Shown here: piece after piece, positions 9,899 to 18,050 of the stretch
Numbering within the stretch: position 1 is the first letter of the stretch
How the letters are laid out: every line of letters starts with the position of its first letter
Assembly: GCA_001939145.1 (NCBI GenBank)
Contig: LSRX01000535.1
Coordinates: 1 to 64,000, forward strand
Length of the DNA: 64,000 nt
Source: Symbiodinium microadriaticum
Lineage: Eukaryota; Sar; Dinophyceae; Suessiales; Symbiodiniaceae
Direction: 5' to 3'
Translations under genes and position numbers: made by a program
Notes under the pieces: generated by a model
The model's database searches: none
Seen by the model: only the letters and a program-made list of their open reading frames with translations
What the model was told of the DNA's origin: nothing

Positions 9899-11743
9899 GT
9901 GTTTGCCTTTCCGGAGTCAGCATGCCAGTGCTTGCTTCAGCTGTGCCGTTTGCCAGCCGACAGTGTTGCACGCTCAGTGTTTTCTGTGACAGAAGTCAGT
10001 GCTCGAGCTCAGCCGGAAGCCAGAGAAACCCGATGGCGCACGGTGCACTCTTGCTACTCTTTTTGGGGGTGGCCCTGCAGGACGTACAGGCAGGAACACG
10101 TAAGTCCACCGACCCACCCAACAGGGCACAGACGTACAGACGCGGCCAACATCAACAGCCCACACTGCACCTCTCAGCCCAGCCGACAGGGAGCAGCAGC
10201 GCTCCACCAAGCAGCTCCAGGGGAGCACCCCACAGCAGGCCCGCAGCAGACGGGGGGACACACGGCAGCAGCCGGGTCGCAGCAATCCCCGGCAACAGCA
10301 ACAGCAGAGACGTGCGGCCCACAACCACATACGCCGCAAGGACCCGAACCGGCCGGGCCTCAAGACCCAGTCCCGCGACATAAGCCACGTGGACAGTCGC
10401 CCACCCGACAACCCAGCCAGCCGGAAGCCGACTTGCAACAACAGAGCCGGGGACAACTGCAACCCTCGTCCCAACACCAGGAAGCCACCACAGCAGCGGT
10501 GGGACAGCCACTGCAAGCGGCAGGTCACAGACCCCACTACCCAGCAGGGGGGCAGCAAGCCCAGCCCACAGCAACGACTGGACCTCAACTGCAGCGAACA
10601 CCTCAGTGCCAACAGCACCCCTACCTGGAACACCAGGGGACAAGCAGTGGAATAGCGGAACAGGCGGCAGCACAAGGGGGCACACACGACCTGCAGGCAG
10701 CAGCAGCGGGGCAACAGGCCCAGGAGGTACCCGTTGCAACAGCAACATGGCAGCCGGAGCAACAAACACACCACTGGCCGCAAGGAGCAGCTGCAGGGCA
10801 ACCTACCTACCACCCAGGCCAGCAACAAGGTGCAGCACCGGTCCAGCACACTGGAACTGCTTCCCAGTGCCACCAACAGCACCAGCAGGCGATTCCAGCA
10901 ACATCCTGGGGAGCACCCTCGGGTCAGCAAACAACCCAGGCGATGCCTCACCACACCGGAGGGATGCAACCGGGACAGAATCCCAAGCAAGCATGGGGAC
11001 ACTACGCGCCAGCGTACGACCCAGCTACAGACCCGTGGCACCAAGACGATGACGAAGACGACCGCAGCCCACGGCTACCACAACCAGGACAAGCAACACG
11101 GATGGGGGGTGACCCGAAGCCCCTCATCTACACAGTGCCGGCCGCACCCAACCAGTGGGGGTACACCCTCACATACCACCCTCAGCTGCAGCAGCACAGC
11201 AGTGGGTCCCACCAACAAGGGGGACAGTCGCAACAGCAGCCGGCCAGCGCCGCGCAGACGGGGACGCAGATACAACAGCCAGCGCAACAGGAAGCAGCCA
11301 GGCCAAGCAACACGCTGCCACACCCACCCCCCAACTGTAACCGATGGGGGAGGACGCTGCAGCCGCTCCCCGAGAGCACCCCGCTGACAGCAGCAGAGGC
11401 AACTCAGCCGGCAGGACACACACAGCAGCCAGAAGGATACGAACCTCCCCCGTGGGCGGTGCCAGCCGACTACGTGCCACCCTGGGAGCGCGACCCACAC
11501 CGTCCCCAGACCGAACCACCGACACAAAGCAGCAGCTCCGGCGAAACCTTCACACAGCAACAAGCAGAGGGGGCTGGCGGCGCAGCCCCACCGAAAGCCA
11601 CCGACAGACCAGCCACAACAACAGACAGCAGCGCAACCAGCCGCAGGCCAAGCACAGCCTCAAGCAGGGGGGGCAGCGACACACACAACAGACGGCAACA
11701 ACGCAGCATGGGAAAGAACAATCCCGCCGACAGCAGAGCTTGA
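9899..11743 (+). CDS. Gln/Pro/Thr/Ala-rich low-complexity protein, segment 1 of a phase-shifted coding block
   Basis: A 614-residue open frame, unrecognised. The first ~55 residues are mixed in composition and may not be coding. The body is dominated by Gln, Pro, Ala, Thr, His and Gly, encoded by CAG, CAA, CCA, ACA and GGG codons. Short aromatic islands stand out: AWGHYAPAYDPATDPWHQDD (around residue 375), KPLIYTVPAAPNQWGYTLTY, and PPWAVPADYVPPWERDP near residue 525. An acidic DDDEDD patch follows the first island. No transmembrane segment or catalytic motif is visible. Downstream, coding potential continues in another frame, which suggests one protein split by a frameshift or an intron near 11.72 kb. 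It shares the G5-run signature of the LINE and could be a structural (Gag-like or ORF1-like) protein of a mobile element, but no homology supports that. Confidence 0.45.
   Translation: MFAFPESACQCLLQLCRLPADSVARSVFSVTEVSARAQPEARETRWRTVHSCYSFWGWPCRTYRQEHVSPPTHPTGHRRTDAANINSPHCTSQPSRQGAAALHQAAPGEHPTAGPQQTGGHTAAAGSQQSPATATAETCGPQPHTPQGPEPAGPQDPVPRHKPRGQSPTRQPSQPEADLQQQSRGQLQPSSQHQEATTAAVGQPLQAAGHRPHYPAGGQQAQPTATTGPQLQRTPQCQQHPYLEHQGTSSGIAEQAAAQGGTHDLQAAAAGQQAQEVPVATATWQPEQQTHHWPQGAAAGQPTYHPGQQQGAAPVQHTGTASQCHQQHQQAIPATSWGAPSGQQTTQAMPHHTGGMQPGQNPKQAWGHYAPAYDPATDPWHQDDDEDDRSPRLPQPGQATRMGGDPKPLIYTVPAAPNQWGYTLTYHPQLQQHSSGSHQQGGQSQQQPASAAQTGTQIQQPAQQEAARPSNTLPHPPPNCNRWGRTLQPLPESTPLTAAEATQPAGHTQQPEGYEPPPWAVPADYVPPWERDPHRPQTEPPTQSSSSGETFTQQQAEGAGGAAPPKATDRPATTTDSSATSRRPSTASSRGGSDTHNRRQQRSMGKNNPADSRA
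10033..10101 (+). other. Possible signal-peptide exon ending at a GTAAGT donor
   Basis: In a frame different from the long Gln-rich frame, a methionine at 10033 begins MAHGALLLLFLGVALQDVQA, a good secretory signal peptide with a hydrophobic core and an Ala-x-Ala-like end. A GTAAGT splice-donor consensus follows at once, near 10100. If it is used, the protein encoded downstream would be secreted or membrane-targeted. Chance occurrence is possible. Confidence 0.3.
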
Positions 11744-12890
11744 AGAAGAGGAAGAGCAGGAAGGGGGGCGAGGGGGCAGAGCACAGCGCCCCTATCACGA
11801 AGGTCATGGAGACCAACGTATGAGAGGGAAGCGCTTTAAGGCGGCAGTCCAAACAGCATTCGGACAGCGGGGGTGGACTAAGGGGGACGACGTCACGTGG
11901 AAGGAGGTTGCTCATCTGGTGGGGTTGAGGGAGGAGGACGATGAAAGTGAATGGGAGAGGGTGCTACAGGAGGGGGCTCAACGAGGCCAGAGGCGTCAAC
12001 CTGACAGGGGGAAGACACCAAGAGCACACCCTGCCACAGCAGCCAGCAGGGGGGCAACACCAGAGCACACCAACTTCTCCCTGCTACTCAACCTGCACAT
12101 GCTCCCAAGGGGGGCACCCCTGCCGACACAACCACAGTCGCAGCAACCTGACCCGCAGCCTTCCCAGCAGGTCAAACAACACGCGACAGCAAGCGGGGGG
12201 GCAGGAGACCCCAGAAGAAGACGGGACGGAGCAGCAGCAGCCACAGCAGCAGCAGAGGAAGAGGCAGAGGAGGATGAGGGGAACATGCTGCACTGGGACG
12301 GTCTCTTCAACTACATGATGATATCACCTGGGGGAGCAGATCGGCCCGAGACCTTCCCACCAGAGCTGCCCTTCCATGCCGATGCCGAGATGCACCTGAG
12401 GGGGCTACCGCATGGCGCTTGGGCGGGAATCACCCTGCCGTGGAAGTCGAGAAGGGGGCCCGAATATACCTCAAGCACAAGGGGGTTCTGCCGCATCAAA
12501 GTTCGCCGCCGGCCCGGGGGAGTAGAGCCCTCCGGCTACATGGCCACCAGCACTGCATTCGTTTTGTTCCCGTGGGGACGCATACAAGGGGGGCGCCCCA
12601 ACAAGTGGCTGCTCCACATCACTGAAAGATCTGAAAGGCCACCGCAAGAGGATGCCGATGCGACGCAGCTCCAGCCAGGCTCGAGCTATACTTTGGAGAT
12701 GCCGCCGGGGGCGAGAACCTGGCAATTAGGGCGACTCCAGCCGAGGCTGGCGTTACAGTACTACTACGACTGGGGAAATATGATGGGGACTGGCGCTATT
12801 TATGACAGACTTCCGCGTGCTTCGAACAACCCACCGCTGGCGTGGGAGCAAATGGCGCTCCAACTCATCCCGCCGAGGGACGACCGAGAG
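11712..12890 (+). CDS. Low-complexity block, segment 2: acidic/Gln-rich with a folded middle part
   Basis: The open frame from about 11712 carries coding-like sequence: an acidic run after TAELEEEEEQ, then RGKRFKAAVQTAFGQRGWTK, DDVTWKEVAHLVGLREEDDE, a Gln/Pro/Ala-rich spacer and EEEAEEDEG. It is followed by a well-mixed stretch of ~180 residues that looks folded (MLHWDGLFNYMMISPGG, CRIKVRRRPGGVEPSGYMAT, WGRIQGGRPNKWLLHITERS, LALQYYYDWGNMMGTGAIYD). No family was recognised. After about 12870 this frame loses its character and the frame of segment 3 takes over. The start shown is where coding character begins, not a proven initiation site. Confidence 0.45.
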
Positions 12891-14251
12891 AGCAGGTGCC
12901 AAACCCTACCTTTGGGGGAGCCAACCACACAGCGGGGCCGAGTTCGTCACCGAGCACCTCACCGCAGCCGAGCCCGTCGCCAAGAACAGACGACGGGGGA
13001 CAACGTGACCCAGACGAAGAAGAGGACGATGAGCCGTCCTTCATGCAACGAAGCACGCAGCTGGATGACACGGCTGCATCCAGCGGGGGGCAAGCACCGC
13101 AGAGCCAGCCACGACCTGAACGGCAACAACGGGGGACACCGCAGCGCATGGCACCAGCGGCGGCAATGGTGAGAAGATGGCTCAGACAACTTGCAGCAGT
13201 TCTCTACACCTGTCCCATGGGGGACGCCATCCCACTGCTCGTTGAAGAAGCAATGGAAGTGGTGGGGACGTGCACCGATGACGACAGATGGCAAGACGAC
13301 CGAACCGTGGGGGGGCCAGGGCCCTGCAAGAAGAGGAGGACTATCAACATCCTCTATGTGGCGAGACGAAGACTGCAGCTCATCTGTGAAGATGAGGGAA
13401 TGGATGGCTACAACCAGCACCAGACCTGGGAGGACCTCAAAACAGCGTTGGGGGAACTACGTCAAGGCCAAGCACAGTTCCAGCTAGCCACACGAGGACA
13501 AGGAGGCCACCAAGTGCTACAAGGGGGACACGGCCTGGAACAGGCCATTGCGGCGGTAGAGACAGCCATGTCGGCAACCACGGAGGGGGACCTTGACTGG
13601 GCAACCGAAAGCTGGAGCCAGGCCCTGGACACCCTGGTTCAAGAAGCTGAGGACCTCCTTGAGGAGGAAAGCCAGCTGGACTTCGTCCATCCAGCTGATG
13701 TGGTCGCCCTGGCAGAAGGGGGACAAGAAGCGCCGCCGTTGCCCCAGGGGGAACCCTTGGAGCGAACAGACCTGTTGCTGCGCAACATCAAGGCGGTGAT
13801 GCACTTTGTACCGGCTGGGGGAGCGCAAGTGACGCAACTACTGGCAGCTATACTGGTGTGGAGGCAGCAACAAGGGGGTGAGAGCATCGCCGTCGACACC
13901 CAGACCACAGATGCTGGGGGGGACGACTCGCAAGCAGCCCAGCCGGCAACACAGACGGGGACATGGATCCCATCGCTCACCACAGAACAGTGGCCGAGCA
14001 GTGTGCCTTCCTCGACTGCGCCGTCGGACAGCCAACAGGGGGACCCCTTTGAGCCAACGGACGCTGAGTTGGTGGAGGCCCTCGAAGAGTTTGAGAGAAG
14101 GGAGCAAGAGGAGGCCTTGCAGAGTGCGGGGGACCCAACGGAAAGCCGAGACGAAGCAGACCTGAAGGGGGGCGACCTGAGTGACCCTGAGCATCGTAGG
14201 CGCAGAGTGCTTGCCAGTCTGTTTGACGACAGGGGGAACCCGGACAGCTAA
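12842..14251 (+). CDS. Low-complexity block, segment 3: helical/acidic C-terminal part
   Basis: A 469-residue open frame ending at 14251. It begins with a Ser/Pro/acidic linker (DPDEEEDDEPSF). A helical part follows with WLRQLAAVLYTCPMGDAIPL, KKRRTINILYVARRRLQLIC and LEQAIAAVETAMSATTEGDL, then QALDTLVQEAEDLLEEESQL. The C-terminal tail is acidic, then basic (HRRRRVLASLFDD). It reads in the same frame as segment 1 but not segment 2. No catalytic motif was found. If the three segments are one product, it would be a protein of roughly 1,400 residues with disordered N-terminal and helical C-terminal parts. Its role is unknown. Confidence 0.45.
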   Translation: MGANGAPTHPAEGRPREQVPNPTFGGANHTAGPSSSPSTSPQPSPSPRTDDGGQRDPDEEEDDEPSFMQRSTQLDDTAASSGGQAPQSQPRPERQQRGTPQRMAPAAAMVRRWLRQLAAVLYTCPMGDAIPLLVEEAMEVVGTCTDDDRWQDDRTVGGPGPCKKRRTINILYVARRRLQLICEDEGMDGYNQHQTWEDLKTALGELRQGQAQFQLATRGQGGHQVLQGGHGLEQAIAAVETAMSATTEGDLDWATESWSQALDTLVQEAEDLLEEESQLDFVHPADVVALAEGGQEAPPLPQGEPLERTDLLLRNIKAVMHFVPAGGAQVTQLLAAILVWRQQQGGESIAVDTQTTDAGGDDSQAAQPATQTGTWIPSLTTEQWPSSVPSSTAPSDSQQGDPFEPTDAELVEALEEFERREQEEALQSAGDPTESRDEADLKGGDLSDPEHRRRRVLASLFDDRGNPDS

Positions 14252-14781
14252 GAAACCTTTGGTTACCAGGTGAAGTGTGTGAGTTACTGTTGATAGCTGG
14301 CCGGGACCTCAGTTTTTGCCGTAGAGCACGTCCTTCCCTGCACTGTGTGGTGTAACTAGTTGGTGGCTTAGTTGTACCCTGCTTGCCAGAGTGTGTGTTG
14401 TTTGCTTGACGCAGGGGGACGGAGCCTTTGTAGTCACTCAGTGCAGTCAACCAGTCCTGTCCAGCTGAACTTGGAGCTTACTTTGAAGGGGCCCAATGTA
14501 CTGTTTGCTTTGCATGTGTTGTGCAGTCCTGTGGAATAGGGGGACGGAGCAGTTGACGAGTAGTTGAACCGTGAGTCTGAAGCTTGTTGGCACAGAGCCG
14601 GTAAGCGCTTTAGACGAGATGAGGCCTGGGGGTCAGTTAGGTTTAGGGTTAAATACCTGGGGGTTTGACGGTCCACGCACACAGGCCTCATCAAGTTCAA
14701 TAGTTGAGACCGGAGACCGTCAGGGCGCACTCGTGCGCGGGGGTAGGGGCGTCCGCTCTTGCCCTTTGGCTGTGTCGAAGA
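14252..14781. other. 3' flank of the G-run block
   Basis: No gene seen. The 12-base string GGGGGACGGAGC occurs twice (14414-14425 and 14539-14550), and CAGTCCTGT also recurs. This may be an untranslated tail with short duplications. The sequence runs into the N gap. Confidence 0.4.
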
Positions 14782-15312
14782 NNNNNNNNNNNNNNNNNNN
14801 NNNNNNNNNNNNNNNNNNNNNNNNNNNNNNNNNNNNNNNNNNNNNNNNNNNNNNNNNNNNNNNNNNNNNNNNNNNNNNNNNNNNNNNNNNNNNNNNNNNN
14901 NNNNNNNNNNNNNNNNNNNNNNNNNNNNNNNNNNNNNNNNNNNNNNNNNNNNNNNNNNNNNNNNNNNNNNNNNNNNNNNNNNNNNNNNNNNNNNNNNNNN
15001 NNNNNNNNNNNNNNNNNNNNNNNNNNNNNNNNNNNNNNNNNNNNNNNNNNNNNNNNNNNNNNNNNNNNNNNNNNNNNNNNNNNNNNNNNNNNNNNNNNNN
15101 NNNNNNNNNNNNNNNNNNNNNNNNNNNNNNNNNNNNNNNNNNNNNNNNNNNNNNNNNNNNNNNNNNNNNNNNNNNNNNNNNNNNNNNNNNNNNNNNNNNN
15201 NNNNNNNNNNNNNNNNNNNNNNNNNNNNNNNNNNNNNNNNNNNNNNNNNNNNNNNNNNNNNNNNNNNNNNNNNNNNNNNNNNNNNNNNNNNNNNNNNNNN
15301 NNNNNNNNNNNN
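14782..15312. other. Assembly gap (531 N)
   Basis: Unbroken N run. Open frames reported across it have no meaning. Confidence 1.
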
Positions 15313-15395
<83 letters not shown>

Positions 15396-15452
15396 AAAAT
15401 ATGTTCATGTATATATGTACACGCACACATACACACATACAGACATACATGC

Positions 15453-15534
<82 letters not shown>

Positions 15535-15540
15535 GCATAT
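15313..15540. repeat. GTATAT hexanucleotide repeat, two blocks
   Basis: GTATAT units run from the gap edge to about 15393 and again from about 15452 to 15533, separated by a degenerate AC/AT-rich spacer. The gap probably lies within or beside this array. Confidence 0.95.
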
Positions 15541-15659
15541 AGATTTTGCAAACCCTGGTGCTCAAGTGGGGCTTGCCAGCGGCAGGCACCAGGCGAACAT
15601 CTTTCGGAAGCGCAGCTCTGCGCTTTGAAGGCCGGCGGCGCTTCGTAGTCAAGCAGTCC

Positions 15660-16600
15660 CACGCAAATGGAGCTCCCAGCTGCCCTGCGAATCATGCAAG
15701 GACTGCTTCAAAGCTCTCAAACTAGAGGACCGGCAGGTTCATGAAGTTTATCAGGTGGCTGATGTTAAGGGCTTCTTCACTGTTCATGCTGCTATACTCG
15801 TCCGTGCTGATGGAATGCAATCAAGAGCAATGGATGCTGCTTTGAATCAGCTGAACGCTCCGCCGGGAATTCCGACACGCTCGCACGAGGACCTGCAGCG
15901 TGCCTTCGAGCAGTGGGGGTGGCCAGTTGCTCAGCTACCCTGCGTCGGCACATGGCATGTCGGCACATCTCTGGGCACATCTCGCAGAAGGCCGTGGAGA
16001 GGATTGATCACCGAGTGGGACTTGCACTCAGTGGCTCATGACCTTTTGGTTAGCGGGTCTTTTCGTTTGTCTTCCTGTGCTCGCGTGTTGCCTGCGCTGC
16101 CTGGGCACGTGCTGGCTGCAAGGAGTGGCCCCGACTTGTGCGGGAGCTCCTTGAGGTCCCAGAGGCAAGAGTCTCTGCAGAAGGAGGGTGCCCCGTGTTT
16201 ATGCAGCACGGTGTGCACCAGGACGAGCTCAGCGACGATGGCCTGTTCACTGCCGTCGGCCTGCAATTTGCAATCATGGCAAGTTCGAAAGAGATAGGAT
16301 GTCATTGAGCATTGCCTTCCCTAATCTCTGCGGTAAGAGACCGGATCCCGTTCCAAGGCATGGTCGAAGATCGACATGCAGAGTACGGGCGAAATCGATG
16401 CAGCGGCCTTTGTGTGCTGACGCGAAGTTCACATCTGCAACCATGTGCTAGAAACAGTGTTGGAGAAGGAGTTCGCCCTAGTGAGAATCGAACTGTGCCA
16501 GGCCAGCGCTTTGATAGAGGCCCAGACGGATGATGTGGCCAAAGATGACCACGTCGACGAATGCAGTCAAGTAGCTGAAGGGTCATGACAGCAAAGCTTC
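15660..16600 (+). CDS. Unidentified multi-exon gene with an EF-hand-like loop
   Basis: Several stretches look like real exons, although no family could be named. At about 15680-15755 the sequence reads LPCESCKDCFKALKLEDRQV (two CxxC-like pairs). At about 16116-16260 (acceptor CAAG|G) it reads WPRLVRELLEVPEARVSAEG and QHGVHQDELSDDGLFTAVGL. At about 16358-16405 KAWSKIDMQSTGEIDAAAF resembles an EF-hand loop (D1, G6, I8) with Ala in place of the usual Glu at position 12. At about 16460-16570 there is a helical, acidic stretch, LEKEFALVRIELCQASALIE. The phases of all joins were not resolved. It may relate to the EF-hand exons at 0.7-0.95 kb, but this is unproven. Confidence 0.4.
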
Positions 16601-16609
16601 GCCATGATT

Positions 16610-18040
16610 GAGGCAATGCCTTCAGGTTTTTAGCGAGCTCATCCTCCTCAAATTGTCCGACAGTGTCATCATTAGGTTTCGCTGATCGACCGTGTGCATT
16701 GTTGTGTGGTAGGCTTTGCCCTGCCAAACGTGACCAAGACTTCCAAGGTGTCACATGCTGTCCCCCAGAGCATCCCTACGTAATTCTCACGTGTGTGTGT
16801 GTGTCTCTGTGTCTATAGTCTATAGATGTCAGAAGCAATTCCATGACGACCCTTCTTCAAGCAGAATGTCCGACGAGAGCAATGCAGGTTCGGCCAGTAT
16901 ACTGGTCCACTTCGCACGTTTCACCGTTCGAAAATCATCTCCTCTCATCTCCTCTCATCTCTCATCCCCGAAGGGGCCAGAGAGCAATAGCTACGGCCAG
17001 GGCAGCGGGCCCGTGGCCGCAAGATGTCGCAAGGGCCGGACGCCTTATTTGGCCAGCTGTGACTTCTGGCAGAAGCTGCCGCGCACGGCCTCAGTATAGA
17101 CCCCCGTTCGTTCCATGGAGCGCGTGCGCAGCGGTTGCAGTGAAAATGTCAGAGTTCCGTAGCAGAATTGCCGTGGTGTTGTTGATCCCACATCGCAGAA
17201 ATTCAAGCAAGACATGAGCTGACACGTGCAATCATCATGTGTGCTCGCATCCACCAAGTCCATTGCTTCAACAAAAACATGAGCTGGCTCAAGCTCTCGT
17301 GTGCCCGAAACGGGATTGTCATGCCGTCGCCAAAATCTCAGTTATCACTGGGACTCACACTTCAAGATTCCAAAGTGGGCTTTCCTTTCAGGTTCTCCTC
17401 CCGCAAGATACCCCTGACCTCTTCGAAAATACCTTATGTACACCTTATCATGTCACTCTTAAGTTATACTTGCAATTTCGGAAGGTAGTATCGTATCAAG
17501 TTATGCCGGGAGCTTGGAGCCGCGAAGTGGCTTGTCTCGCGATGCAGTCATGATTACTGTGTTGTGGGTCCAGCTAGCAGCTAGGCAGTAAGGGCAGCAG
17601 TCGAGTCCCTTGGATGCCTGGAGACCTGGACGACTGCACTAAGGATAGATGACAGCGCCGGCGCCAAGCCCGAGGTTTGCGTGTGCCAATGACAAGCCTG
17701 TCGAGCCTTAAGCCTGAAGTCATAAGAGTACTCCAGTGCAATTAGGACTGACTGGCTGTCTTCCTTGGGTACATGTTCCAGGGAACAAGAGCCCGAAACG
17801 CAATTCGATTGCCGCAGCTACGGGCAGAAGGACGATAGCGCATTTCCCTGCTTGGAGTCAACAAACCATATGTGAACGGCCTGAGCTGAAAGCGAACCAC
17901 ACTGGAACTCGCAGTTGAACAGTCAATCTTATCACATCTACGTCTACGTCATCTAAGCTGTCGCCTCCTTGAAGCGGTGACCTGCGAATCCTTCTGCTGG
18001 TTGTTTCATGTCATTCTGCCACTGTTGCACGCGGAGTTGC
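16610..18040. other. No gene recognised
   Basis: Short open frames only, without motifs. There is a short GT repeat near 16793-16805. Confidence 0.4.
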
Positions 18041-18050
18041 AACCTTGGGT

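Noticed and set aside
9974..11044. - strand 356-residue Leu/Cys/Arg-rich frame opposite the Gln-rich block
   Set aside because: Shadow of the CAG/CCA/ACA-rich + strand; no motif, and its composition is explained by the complement.
14640..14660. TTTAGGG, the plant/dinoflagellate-type telomere unit
   Set aside because: A single unit with no tandem copies; chance or trivial.
14434..15652. Long open frames across the N block
   Set aside because: They exist only because N is treated as open; the flanks are microsatellite.
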